A stretch of DNA of 42,946 nucleotides from Elusimicrobiota bacterium (lineage in GTDB: Bacteria; Elusimicrobiota; Endomicrobiia; Endomicrobiales; Endomicrobiaceae), in NCBI GenBank assembly GCA_031287735.1, contig JAITSO010000029.1, positions 1 through 42,946 of the forward strand. The letters are read 5' to 3'. This document shows positions 27,713 through 37,800 of this stretch, in pieces (positions within the stretch are counted from its first letter, which is position 1; each line of letters begins with the position of its first letter). The notes beneath the pieces were generated by a model that had not been told where the DNA came from, did no database searches, and saw only the letters and a list, made by a program, of their open reading frames with translations. The translations under genes were made by a program, and so were the position numbers.

Positions 27713-28659
27713 CACTGCAAAGCCTCTCCTAAAATTGTCAATGTTAAACTTTCAAAATCTATTCCGTTAGCACTAGCCTCCTGCGGCAACAGAGATGTCG
27801 CTGTCATACCAGGTATTGTATTATTTTCAAGCACCCAAATTTTATCATTTTTATCTACTATCATATCAACTCTGCAAACGCTTTTACATCTAAATACTTT
27901 ATAGATTTTTTCAGCTGCTTCCTGAGCTTGTATGTAAACGTTCCTACTTATCCGTGCTGGAATTATATGTTCAGAAGCACCTTTTTTGTACTTAGAATTA
28001 AAGTCGTAAAACTCTCCATTAGGAATAATCTCAACAACTGGAAGCGCTTTTCCCTGCAAAACGCCAACCGTAATTTCAGTTCCTTCTATGAAGTCCTCTA
28101 CAATTATCGCATCATCATACTCGAAAGCATTTTTTGCTGCAACCACTGCACTATCAGGAGATTTTGCAATATTTACTCCTATGGCCGACCCTTGTGAAAC
28201 TGGTTTTATAACAACAGGGTATCTCTCTATATTTGGAAATGGTTTAAGTTTTTCTACAATGATCCATCGTGGAGTATCTATTTTTAGGAATTCAAAAAGC
28301 TTTTTTGATATGTCTTTATCCATTGAGGCTGCACTCGCAAAAACGCCACAACCAGTATAAGCAATCCCCATTACCTCAAGCAACCCTTGAATCGCGCCAT
28401 CTTCTCCAATCGTCCCGTGCAAAGCAATATAAACCAAATCTATTTTTAGCTTTACTAGCGTCAGTGCAATATTTCTATCTACATCAATACCGTAAACACT
28501 AATATTATTTTTCCGTAAAACACTTATAACAGCAAGACCCGACTCTATCGAAATTTTCCTCTCGCTAGAAAAACCACCATACAATACCCCAATAGTCCTT
28601 TTTTTTAACCTATTTAAGATATCAATTTTTTCCATTTGTAATTCGAACCACCCTTCCAT
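27712..28659 (-). CDS. ddl: D-alanine--D-alanine ligase
   Basis: This ATP-grasp enzyme makes the D-Ala-D-Ala dipeptide of peptidoglycan. From the ATG at 28659 (MEGWFELQMEKID) it has 315 residues. That start has GGGTG 6 nt upstream; ATG at 28635 is a possible later start, and ATG at 28692 lacks any ribosome site. Motifs are VLYGGFSSERKIS, LHGTIGEDGAIQGLLE, VIKPVSQGSAIGV and VLENNTIPGMTATSL. It is the first gene of ddl-ftsQ-ftsA-ftsZ-pgeF, which couples wall precursor supply to septation. Its ribosome site lies in one arm of a leader inverted repeat. Confidence 0.94.
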   Translation of the reverse strand: MEGWFELQMEKIDILNRLKKRTIGVLYGGFSSERKISIESGLAVISVLRKNNISVYGIDVDRNIALTLVKLKIDLVYIALHGTIGEDGAIQGLLEVMGIAYTGCGVFASAASMDKDISKKLFEFLKIDTPRWIIVEKLKPFPNIERYPVVIKPVSQGSAIGVNIAKSPDSAVVAAKNAFEYDDAIIVEDFIEGTEITVGVLQGKALPVVEIIPNGEFYDFNSKYKKGASEHIIPARISRNVYIQAQEAAEKIYKVFRCKSVCRVDMIVDKNDKIWVLENNTIPGMTATSLLPQEASANGIDFESLTLTILGEALQ

Positions 28660-28663
28660 TTTA

Positions 28664-28737
28664 AACACCCGCCTACGCAATGATTGTAGCATATTTAGTT
28701 TTTCATCAGCTTAGGTGGGTGTTATAAGCAAAACACC
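28664..28737 (-). promoter_or_regulatory. ddl leader with two competing hairpins
   Basis: Read on the minus-strand RNA, GGTGTT (28737-28732) can pair with AACACC (28723-28718) across an 8-nt loop. The same AACACCCACCTA (28723-28712) can instead pair with TAGGCGGGTGTT (28675-28664), 11 of 12 positions, across a 36-nt loop. The second hairpin would bury the GGCGGGTG ribosome site of ddl. The two structures exclude each other. A DNA operator with repeated half-sites is the alternative explanation. Confidence 0.4.
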
Positions 28738-28776
28738 GTAACTGCTGCAGCTGCTGGAATAGTGGTATAACCGCGA

Positions 28777-28805
28777 ATTGTATAGCAAAACCGAATCGAT
28801 GTCAA
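28777..28805 (-). promoter_or_regulatory. Promoter for ddl-ftsQAZ-pgeF
   Basis: On the minus strand TTGACA (28805-28800) is followed by 17 bp and TACAAT (28782-28777). The predicted start is near 28770, so the leader to the ddl ATG at 28659 is about 110 nt and includes the competing hairpins. Confidence 0.75.
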
Positions 28806-28907
28806 AATCACTTGTTAATGACAATGACACGATAGTATGAGGTTTTTGCTCAAAATCGCAAAATATTTTTTCGTTTTTGACTATTTTGCTTTATCTATGC
28901 TTTTATA

Positions 28908-28940
28908 TTACCATATGAATAGAAGTACTTGATATGGTAA
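28908..28940 (+). promoter_or_regulatory. Perfect 9-bp inverted repeat before ispF
   Basis: TTACCATAT (28908-28916) and ATATGGTAA (28932-28940) flank 15 nt that contain the palindrome AAGTACTT. The right arm ends where the AAAAAGG ribosome site of ispF begins. It could be a repressor operator or an mRNA hairpin limiting initiation. A TTGACT (28877-28882) lies upstream, but no -10 is at the right distance. Confidence 0.45.
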
Positions 28941-28949
28941 AAAGGAAAA

Positions 28950-29432
28950 ATGTTTGTAGGGTTTGGATATGACGTTCATAAATTTAAGAAAGGAAGAAAG
29001 CTATTCCTTGGCGGTGTGGAAATACCAAGTTTGAAAGGACTTGATGGGCACAGCGACGCTGATGTTTGCATTCACGCTTTGATGGACGCGCTGCTTGGCG
29101 CGGCGGGATTAAACGATATCGGTCATTTCTTTCCCAATACGGACGCAAAATATAAAAACATTTCAAGTCTAATTCTTTTAGAAGAAATTTCCAATGAATT
29201 AAAAAAGTGCAAATTTTCTATAAATAATATAGACGCAACAATAGTAGCACAAGAACCTAAAATCCTCCCTTTTGTTGACACAATGAAAAAAAACATTTCC
29301 GAAGTTTTAAAAATAAAAAAAGAAAGAATTGCAATCAAGGCCACTACTAATGAAAATATGGGTTTTATCGGACGTAAAGAGGGAGTGGCTGCGATGTGTA
29401 CAGTTATTATAAGGAAAAAACGGTGGCTATAA
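28950..29432 (+). CDS. ispF: 2-C-methylerythritol 2,4-cyclodiphosphate synthase
   Basis: This enzyme forms the cyclic diphosphate in the non-mevalonate isoprenoid pathway. It has 160 residues, a normal length for the trimeric enzyme. The zinc site uses the Asp and His of YDVHKF and the His of [21 protein letters not shown] and [16 protein letters not shown] complete the family pattern. AAAAAGG stands 4 nt before the ATG. It begins the plus-strand run ispF-cysS-rlmB-rluA-like and overlaps cysS by 10 nt. Confidence 0.96.
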   Translation: MFVGFGYDVHKFKKGRKLFLGGVEIPSLKGLDGHSDADVCIHALMDALLGAAGLNDIGHFFPNTDAKYKNISSLILLEEISNELKKCKFSINNIDATIVAQEPKILPFVDTMKKNISEVLKIKKERIAIKATTNENMGFIGRKEGVAAMCTVIIRKKRWL

Positions 29433-30817
29433 AAATTTACAACACTTTATCTAACCGTAAAGAAGATTTTATTCCGCAAAAAGAAAATGAAATTTCTATG
29501 TATGTATGCGGAATTACACCTTATGACGATGTCCATTTAGGACATGCAAGAGCTTATGTCGCTTTTGACATAATAAAAAGGCATTTTATAAAAAGAGGTT
29601 TTACTATCAATCATGTTCAAAATTTTACTGATGTTGACGACAAAATCGTTGCAAGATCACAAGAAAAAAAAATTAAGCCGTCAGAACTTGTTAAAACATA
29701 TATAGACGATTATTTTCTTCAGATGGAAAAATTAAACATACTAAAGGCAAAAAAATACCCTAAAGTTACAGAAATGATTGTCGAAATAATAAGATTTATA
29801 CAGATATTGCTTGATAGAGAAATAGCTTATGAAATAGACGGAAATGTATATTTTTCGATAGAAAAATTTAAAGATTACGGAAAACTTTCAAAAAGAAATA
29901 TTGACGATTTAAAAACGCGGGCACGCATAAGCACAGATGAAAATAAACGCAATGCTTATGATTTCAGTCTCTGGAAAAAAGCTAAAGAAAATGAGGGTAT
30001 AGATTCCGCTTGGGATAGTCCTTGGGGAAAAGGGCGACCAGGTTGGCATATTGAATGTTCTGTAATGGCGTCTGAATTTCTTGGCGACACAATAGATATT
30101 CACGGTGGCGGTCAGGATTTAATTTTTCCCCATCACGAAAATGAAATTGCACAAAGTGAATCAAAAACTGGAAAAACTTTTGTTAAATACTGGATACATA
30201 ATGGTTTCGTTACTGTAAACAAAGAAAAAATGTCAAAATCATTAAATAATTTCTTCACCTTAAAAGATATTTTCGACAAATACAATCCGCGCGTTGTCCG
30301 CTACTACTTTTTAACGCAACATTACAAAAGTCAATTAGATTTTTCAGACGCTGGTCTTCAATCGGCAAGAAGTGCACTTGCAGGTCTTGATGAGGCGTAT
30401 TTTAGACTTTCTGACGCCGTTTCTAAAATTTCTAAAGTTACAGATAAAGATTTATTAGATTTGCAAGATGATTTTTTTAACAGTTTAGACGATGATTTCA
30501 ATTCTGAAAAAGCACTAGTCTATATTCATGAATTGAAAAACATTATTTTAAACGAGTTAGGCGGTGTTTCTGAAGGAAGACTTGCACAGCTTAAAAATAT
30601 CTTTGAAGATTTAATGCAAAATTCTTTAGGAATAACTCTACAAAACTTAAACAACGACTGCGACGAAAATTTGCAAAAATTACTTGATGATAGAATAGAA
30701 GCGAGAAAAAATAAAAACTGGGAACTTGCCGACAACATCAGAAAACAATTAGATGAGAAAGGGTACAAAATTGTGGACAACAAAGACGGCACATCCGTAT
30801 TAGTAAAAAAAATATAA
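29423..30817 (+). CDS. cysS: Cysteinyl-tRNA synthetase
   Basis: This class I synthetase charges tRNA-Cys. It has 464 residues from GTG at 29423 ([14 protein letters not shown]), chosen because AAGG lies 8 nt upstream and homologues start at this point; an in-frame GTG at 29396 is possible. HLGHARAYV is the HIGH motif and KMSKSLNN the KMSKS motif. Zinc ligands are in [18 protein letters not shown] and FPHHENE. The C-terminal helical domain ends with [20 protein letters not shown], typical of the family. The gene overlaps ispF by 10 nt, which suggests translational coupling. Confidence 0.96.
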   Translation: MAIKIYNTLSNRKEDFIPQKENEISMYVCGITPYDDVHLGHARAYVAFDIIKRHFIKRGFTINHVQNFTDVDDKIVARSQEKKIKPSELVKTYIDDYFLQMEKLNILKAKKYPKVTEMIVEIIRFIQILLDREIAYEIDGNVYFSIEKFKDYGKLSKRNIDDLKTRARISTDENKRNAYDFSLWKKAKENEGIDSAWDSPWGKGRPGWHIECSVMASEFLGDTIDIHGGGQDLIFPHHENEIAQSESKTGKTFVKYWIHNGFVTVNKEKMSKSLNNFFTLKDIFDKYNPRVVRYYFLTQHYKSQLDFSDAGLQSARSALAGLDEAYFRLSDAVSKISKVTDKDLLDLQDDFFNSLDDDFNSEKALVYIHELKNIILNELGGVSEGRLAQLKNIFEDLMQNSLGITLQNLNNDCDENLQKLLDDRIEARKNKNWELADNIRKQLDEKGYKIVDNKDGTSVLVKKI

Positions 30818-30832
30818 TAAATATCTAAAAAT

Positions 30833-31615
30833 ATGTCTTATAAAAAAAACAACCAATATCCTAAAGATGAAACCGGCTTTATTTACGGTAGAAATCCTAT
30901 TTTAGAAATTTTAAAATCGGATAACAGAACTGTCAATAAATTGCTGCTTTCCAAAACAGCAAGAGGACATGTTATTTCTGAAATCATATCTTTTGCAAAA
31001 AGTAAAAGCATAGCAATTCACAATGTGCCTCCAGAAAAGCTAGAAAACTTTCCCAATTCGCAAGGGGTAGCCGCAGAAGTATCGCCTATAAAATACAAAG
31101 ACTTAAAAGACATGATTAAACAAGCTAATAAAGCGGACTCGCCTTTGCTTGTAATTTTAGATGGGATAGAAGATCCGCACAACCTTGGTGCTATCGTAAG
31201 AAATTGCACAGCTTTTGGTGCAAACGGAATTATAATTCCAAAATGGCGTTGTGCTGCTGTTAACGCTACAGTTTCAAAAGCTTCCGCAGGTGCAATAGAG
31301 CACATTTCTATTTCAAGAGTTGCAAATATCAATCAAGCTGTTGACAAGTTAAAGGAACAAGGTTTTTGGATAGCAGGAACTGAAAACGGAGTAGAAAACA
31401 TTGAAAATGTAAAATTGACCTTTCCGCTCGCTGTAATTATTGGGAGCGAAGGCACAGGCATGCATAACTTAACTAGAAAAAAATGCGATTTTTTAATTTC
31501 CATTGAGCAAAGCGATGCAATTTCTTCAATAAACGCCTCTTGTGCAAGTTCAATAATTTTATATGAATTGTTTAAGTTAAGAAAAACACAAAAATGCAAT
31601 AAAAATGAAAAATAA
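30833..31615 (+). CDS. rlmB: TrmH-family rRNA 2'-O-methyltransferase (RlmB-like)
   Basis: This SPOUT methyltransferase of 260 residues probably methylates a 23S rRNA ribose (G2251 in E. coli). Residues about 15-85 form the L30e-like RNA-binding domain, starting with GFIYGRNPILEIL. Motif 1 is DGIEDPHNLGAIVRNCTAFG with the catalytic Asn and Arg, motif 2 is AVIIGSEGTGM, and motif 3 is SSINASCASSIILYEL. Motif 3 has Ala-Ser-Cys where Val-Ser-Val/Ala is usual. Placement just after cysS is common in bacteria. No clear ribosome site precedes the ATG, 15 bp after cysS. Confidence 0.9.
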   Translation: MSYKKNNQYPKDETGFIYGRNPILEILKSDNRTVNKLLLSKTARGHVISEIISFAKSKSIAIHNVPPEKLENFPNSQGVAAEVSPIKYKDLKDMIKQANKADSPLLVILDGIEDPHNLGAIVRNCTAFGANGIIIPKWRCAAVNATVSKASAGAIEHISISRVANINQAVDKLKEQGFWIAGTENGVENIENVKLTFPLAVIIGSEGTGMHNLTRKKCDFLISIEQSDAISSINASCASSIILYELFKLRKTQKCNKNEK

Positions 31616-32342
31616 AATTGAAATAATACACCAGGACAAAGACGTAATCATCATCAACAAATCTTCAAGCGTTCAGACGTTTTGCTACGAATACGGCAAA
31701 CAAAATAACTTGCTAACACTTGCTGAATTCTTGCAAAAAAAATTAAATTGCAAGATATACCCAATTTACTCTATAGATAGGGACGCAAGCGGAATAGTTG
31801 TTTTTGCAAAAAGCAAAAATGCAATAGATTTTCTAAGAACTCAATTTGAGAATTACCAAATTTGCAAAGACTACATAATTTTATTGTCGGGAGTTTTAGA
31901 ACAAGAAAGCGGAATTATAAATGATTCAATTTTAGTTTCTGACGGACAATCTGTTATTTCTGCTAAAGGAAAAAAAGCTGTCACAGAGTTCAACGTTTTG
32001 GAGAAATTTAAAACCTACACTTTAGTACATGCGAAATCACTTACCACCGCGAAAAATCAGGTGCGAATTCATTTTTGGAGAATCGGTCATCCACTTGCAA
32101 TAGATAAAGAATACTCAACAACAGAACCTTTGCTATTATCATCTTTAAAAAGAAATTATAAACAAAAACCAATTTTAGAAAAGCCGCTAATTTCCCGTCT
32201 TACGTTGCACCTTAGAAATATAACTTTAAAACTACCCGGCAGCAATGACAAAAAGACTTTTACAGCACCTTTGCCAAAAGATTTTGAAGTCACAATTAAG
32301 CAATTAAGAAAATACGCCAAAAATTTTGTGAGAAGTTTATAA
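31605..32342 (+). CDS. RluA-family pseudouridine synthase, variant active site
   Basis: This protein of 245 residues isomerises uridine in RNA if active. The core motif, usually HRLDxxTSG, reads YSIDRDASGIVVFAKS. The catalytic Asp is kept, but the preceding His-Arg pair is Tyr-Ser. KDYIILLSG and NQVRIHFWRIGHPLAIDKEY match later family motifs, with Gln, Arg and His present. No S4 domain is visible at the N-terminus. The frame overlaps rlmB by 11 nt, without its own ribosome site. The target may be rRNA or tRNA; the sequence does not decide. Confidence 0.85.
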   Translation: MKNKIEIIHQDKDVIIINKSSSVQTFCYEYGKQNNLLTLAEFLQKKLNCKIYPIYSIDRDASGIVVFAKSKNAIDFLRTQFENYQICKDYIILLSGVLEQESGIINDSILVSDGQSVISAKGKKAVTEFNVLEKFKTYTLVHAKSLTTAKNQVRIHFWRIGHPLAIDKEYSTTEPLLLSSLKRNYKQKPILEKPLISRLTLHLRNITLKLPGSNDKKTFTAPLPKDFEVTIKQLRKYAKNFVRSL

Positions 32343-32438
32343 ATACTGCAAAATGATAATTATAGGTTATATAGAATTCCTCGTGATCAAAAGAAGTTTA
32401 ACCCACTTTTTGGTAGTGTGTGCAAAACACGCGTTGTC

Positions 32439-33224
32439 TCAACTATTTTGCAAATTTGCCAAAGCCTTTCTCATACTTAAAATATAGTCAGATAATTTTT
32501 TTTCTGTCCCAGAATTATTCTCAGAAATAATTTTTACTATCGCACTTCCCACTATAACACCATCGGCGAGTTTAGAAATTGTCCCTACCTGCTCAAGTGT
32601 GGATATTCCAAAACCCACTGCTATAGGAATATCAGAATTTTTTTTAATCTCACAAATGGTTCTATTTACACCTGAACCTAATTCTGAACGGATACCTGTT
32701 ACGCCAAGCGACGATACTAGATAAATAAAACCTTGAGCATTTTTTACCAAAAAGCTGATCCTATCTTTTGACGTCGGTGCAACCAAAGTGACAATTGTTA
32801 TCGCATACTTGTTGGCATATTCTTTAATTTCGTCCCATTCCTCAAAAGGCATGTCGGGAACAATTATACCGTTAATACTATTTTCTTTACATTTCTTGAA
32901 AAATTTTTCGTATCCATAGAAAAACAGAGGATTCAGATACGTCATAAAAATCAGAGGTACATCCGTTTGTTTCCTAATATTTGCAACAGTGCCGAAAATA
33001 TCATCCATAGTTATGTTTTTTGATAAAGCTCTTTGCATCGCATTTTGAATAATTACACCTTCAGCTACAGGATCGGAAAAAGGAATGCCTATTTCTATGA
33101 TATCAGCTCCACTTTTTGCCATTGTTAAAACATATTTTTCGGTTTGAGCAAGCGAAGTGTCGCCAGCAGTAAGGTAAGTTATTAGAAGTTTTTTGTTTCT
33201 AAAAGCTTTTATTATTTTATCCAT
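32439..33224 (-). CDS. trpA: Tryptophan synthase alpha subunit
   Basis: This subunit cleaves indole-3-glycerol phosphate to indole. It has 261 residues, close to the usual 268. The catalytic Glu and Asp are in IIEIGIPFSDPVAEG. Other signatures are GIIVPDMPFEEWDE, LVSSLGVTGIRSELG (flexible loop) and PIAVGFGISTLEQ. It is not beside trpB or any other trp gene in this window. It follows xseB after a 190-bp gap with no convincing promoter or ribosome site. The enzyme normally needs TrpB for tryptophan output. Confidence 0.95.
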   Translation of the reverse strand: MDKIIKAFRNKKLLITYLTAGDTSLAQTEKYVLTMAKSGADIIEIGIPFSDPVAEGVIIQNAMQRALSKNITMDDIFGTVANIRKQTDVPLIFMTYLNPLFFYGYEKFFKKCKENSINGIIVPDMPFEEWDEIKEYANKYAITIVTLVAPTSKDRISFLVKNAQGFIYLVSSLGVTGIRSELGSGVNRTICEIKKNSDIPIAVGFGISTLEQVGTISKLADGVIVGSAIVKIISENNSGTEKKLSDYILSMRKALANLQNS

Positions 33225-33414
33225 AGTATTTTGAAAACCATTTTATTCATAACGACCTGGTATTTTATCCCAAACTAAAAGTAAAAGCAATTGACGTCTT
33301 GCAACTATGCTGCGGATTTACATTTGTCATGAATTCTAACAATAAAACGATTCAAAAAAACGCCAAGTAAAACACGCACTAACCCTCAAATAAAATTTTC
33401 ACATAGGTTTTACT

Positions 33415-33621
33415 TTAGTTTTCTTTTACATCATAAGAGGTTATCATCTCAATTTTTTTCTTAGTTTCAGTTAATTTTTGCGAACACAATTTTACAAGTT
33501 CCGTACCTTGTGCAAAAAGTTCTAATGTTTTGTCTAAATCCGTTGTTTCGTTTTCAAGCTTAGAAATAATATCTTCTATCTTTTGTATAGATTTTTCAAA
33601 GTTAAATTCTTTTCTAGTCAT
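33415..33621 (-). CDS. xseB: Exodeoxyribonuclease VII small subunit
   Basis: This protein has 68 residues and the family pattern FEKSIQKIEDIISKLENE followed by LDKTLELFAQGTELVKLCSQ, two helices that bind the large subunit. It starts at the ATG at 33621, 8 nt inside the end of xseA, so the subunits are made together. The length is normal. Confidence 0.93.
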   Translation of the reverse strand: MTRKEFNFEKSIQKIEDIISKLENETTDLDKTLELFAQGTELVKLCSQKLTETKKKIEMITSYDVKEN

Positions 33622-34855
33622 TTTTTACCTCTGCCTTTAAATTTCCGTCTGATAACCGTATTTTTATCATATCGCCATTTTCTATGCTTTTGGTAGTTTT
33701 TATAATTTTATTTTCTCTGTCAAAGCAAATAGAAAACCCTCTTTTTAATACAGATAAAGGCGAAACAATATCTAACTTATGGCAAATGTTTTTAAATTTT
33801 TCGCATTTACTTTCGAAAATGCGGTTTGTATTTTTTATAAGTTCTAAATTTAAATCTTCCACGTAACTTATTTTATCTTCATAGATTAAATGAGGTTTTA
33901 TAAGGACTTTTGATTTTGAAAAAGCACTAAGTTTTTCAGAGTAATAATTTACTAAATTATTGATGTTTTTTAGCAAAATCTCCTGGGAGTATATAAGCCG
34001 TTCTTTTAAGATGTTCCTATTTCTTAAGATCATTTCCGCAGCTGCAGATGGCGTCGGAGCACGCAAATCGGCAACAAAATCAGCTATTGTCCAGTCTGTC
34101 TCATGTCCAACGCAAGAAATAGTCGGAATTTTTGAGTTAAAAATTGCTCTTACCACATTTTCGCAATTAAATGACCATAAGTCTTGAATGCTTCCGCCGC
34201 CTCTACCCACAAGCAAAACATCTAAATTTTTATAGTTATCATTTAGGTAGTTTACTGCTTTTGGAATGTCAATTTCCGCCTCTTTTCCCTGAACTAAAGC
34301 GTGACAAACTATTATTTCAATATTTGCATCAAAACTTTCTATTACTTTTAAAATATCTCTTAAAGCGGCTCCGTCTTTTGAAGTTACAACTCCAATTCTA
34401 TTGATTATGAAAGGAATTTCTTTTTTTGCCGACTTATCAAAAAGACCTTCCTTTTCAAGTTTGTTTTTTAGTTTTTCAAACTCTAAAGCTAGGTCGCCTT
34501 TACCAAATTGTTCCATTTTAGTTACTATAATTTGATAATCACCTCTAACTGGGTAAGAACTAATTCTTCCAAAAATCAACACTTCCATCCCGTCTTCAGG
34601 TTTAAAAACAAGCCCAGCATTTTCACCTTGAAACATAACCGCTCGAATCTGAGACTTTGCATCTTTGAGGCTAAAATACATGTGTCCAGAATTGTAAAGT
34701 TTAAAACCCGAAATCTCGCCGCAAAGCCAAACTGCAGGGTAACAATCTTCAAGCAAAAATTTTATTTCCTCGCTGATTTGCGAAACAGTATATATAAGTT
34801 TTCCCGCTTCAATTGTGCTAGAATTTTTATCTTTAAAATCAAATCCATCTCGCAT
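33614..34855 (-). CDS. xseA: Exodeoxyribonuclease VII large subunit
   Basis: This catalytic subunit of 413 residues degrades single-stranded DNA from either end. The N-terminal OB fold covers about 19-115 (VWLCGEISGFKLYNSGHMYF and FGRISSYPVRGDYQIIV). The nuclease core holds IGVVTSKDGAALRDIL, VGRGGGSIQDLWSFN and GHETDWTIADFVADLRAPTP. The C-terminal part is helical and ends in SVLKRGFSICFD and a short beta region. AAGG lies 9 nt before the ATG at 34855. It follows ligA by 46 bp. Confidence 0.95.
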   Translation of the reverse strand: MRDGFDFKDKNSSTIEAGKLIYTVSQISEEIKFLLEDCYPAVWLCGEISGFKLYNSGHMYFSLKDAKSQIRAVMFQGENAGLVFKPEDGMEVLIFGRISSYPVRGDYQIIVTKMEQFGKGDLALEFEKLKNKLEKEGLFDKSAKKEIPFIINRIGVVTSKDGAALRDILKVIESFDANIEIIVCHALVQGKEAEIDIPKAVNYLNDNYKNLDVLLVGRGGGSIQDLWSFNCENVVRAIFNSKIPTISCVGHETDWTIADFVADLRAPTPSAAAEMILRNRNILKERLIYSQEILLKNINNLVNYYSEKLSAFSKSKVLIKPHLIYEDKISYVEDLNLELIKNTNRIFESKCEKFKNICHKLDIVSPLSVLKRGFSICFDRENKIIKTTKSIENGDMIKIRLSDGNLKAEVKND

Positions 34856-34901
34856 TTTGATTTTCCTTTTTTAAGTTGAAATGTAACAACTTTACTGCAA
34901 A

Positions 34902-36896
<1,995 letters not shown>

Positions 36897-36904
36897 TTAA
36901 TTAC

Positions 36905-37309
36905 TTAAATTCTTAAAAGTTTTAACTTATCCAAAATCCCATTTACAAATTTACCAGAGTCTTGCGTAGAGAATTTCTTTGATATTTCTACTGCTTCATT
37001 TATAATAACTTTAATTGGCGTTTCTGGACAAAATAATATTTCGTAAGCTGACATTCGCATTATATTTCTGTCAACGGCAGACATTCTGTCAAGCTTCCAA
37101 TTTTCCGCATTTTTTATTATGGCATCATCCAATATTTTTTTCTGTTCACAAACACCTTTAAAAATATTTAACGAAAATTCGCGATAAATTGACGATTTGG
37201 GAAGCGAACCGGCAAACATTTTCAAAACTTCCGTAACTGGAATATAACATTGATCTGACAAATAAAGCATTTGCAATGCACATTCCCGCGAATGTCTTCT
37301 GGTACACAT
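36905..37309 (-). CDS. nusB: Transcription antitermination factor NusB
   Basis: This RNA-binding protein of 134 residues works with NusE (S10) in rRNA antitermination. The start is at the ATG at 37309 (MCTRRHSRECALQMLY), with AGGAG about 9 nt upstream and the family N-terminus. The frame is open for 53 more codons above but lacks family similarity there. DRMSAVDRNIMRMSAYEI, FCPETPIKVIINEAVEISKK and KFVNGILDKL are the family signatures. It heads nusB-ligA-xseA-xseB. Confidence 0.93.
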   Translation of the reverse strand: MCTRRHSRECALQMLYLSDQCYIPVTEVLKMFAGSLPKSSIYREFSLNIFKGVCEQKKILDDAIIKNAENWKLDRMSAVDRNIMRMSAYEILFCPETPIKVIINEAVEISKKFSTQDSGKFVNGILDKLKLLRI

Positions 37310-37668
37310 AAATATTACTCCTGCATTATTTAAAAAAGTCTTGTTTTCTGCAGTCATGCCCTCATTTGAGAAAGCTGTTTTATTAATAGCAATCACCCAG
37401 CTATCTAATCTGAATATAATTTCCCATCCCGATTTCGCACTCACAACAAATAACCACGTGGCACACAAAAACTTCTTCAGCTGGTTGCAAAATGTATCAA
37501 ATTCTTATTGCAACCAACAAACTATCACAATAACCCAAAGACTGAATACACAAATATTTGTCTCCTATAATGCCCAATATGTAAATTATATTTTTAGCAT
37601 CTCAAAAACGCTCTGATACTATTGACTGGATTTTATAACCTTTAGCTTTATCTGACCAAGCATGAACG
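37310..37668 (-). other. Gene-free stretch between nusB and the feo operon
   Basis: No complete gene is seen. A perfect 9-bp inverted repeat, TGGTTGCAA (37482-37490) and TTGCAACCA (37508-37516), lies about 170 bp before nusB. It has no T-run on either side, so it is not an intrinsic terminator and may be an operator. Right of it I found neither a terminator for the feo operon nor a convincing nusB promoter. Short protein-like pieces occur in shifted frames (for example AFMLGQIKLKVIKSS near 37630), too short to assign. Confidence 0.4.
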
Positions 37669-37791
37669 CTACTTCCTTGCCGATTTGCAGTTTTTTGAAC
37701 AACCGCAGCAGCAAGCACCTTTTTTCAACCTTTTAATCAGCAAAAATATAACTACTGCAATTACTAAAATTATTATTATGTTTTGTAACAT
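37669..37791 (-). CDS. FeoB-associated Cys-rich membrane peptide
   Basis: This 40-residue peptide starts at the ATG at 37791 with a perfect AGGAGG site 5 nt upstream, 9 bp after the feoB stop. It has one membrane helix, LQNIIIILVIAVVIFLL, a positive stop-transfer run KRLKK, and a cytoplasmic tail GACCCGCSKNCKSARK with five Cys. This architecture matches the FeoB-associated Cys-rich family, small proteins encoded next to feoB whose job in iron uptake is not settled. The tail could bind ferrous iron at the inner face of the channel. It ends the feoA-feoA-feoB transcript and is easily missed because of its size. Confidence 0.8.
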   Translation of the reverse strand: MLQNIIIILVIAVVIFLLIKRLKKGACCCGCSKNCKSARK

Positions 37792-37800
37792 AGATTCCTC

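Noticed and set aside
28638..28649. GGTTCGAATTAC on the minus strand, resembling a tRNA T-loop
   Set aside because: The flanks cannot form a T-stem or acceptor stem, and it lies at the start of ddl.
34873..34892. Inverted repeat AAGTTG...CAACTT as terminator between ligA and xseA
   Set aside because: On the transcribed strand it is followed by A residues, not T, so it cannot be an intrinsic terminator there.
37678..37725. Alternative-frame peptide overlapping the FeoB-associated gene
   Set aside because: The Cys-rich frame has the perfect ribosome site and family architecture; the other frame has neither.
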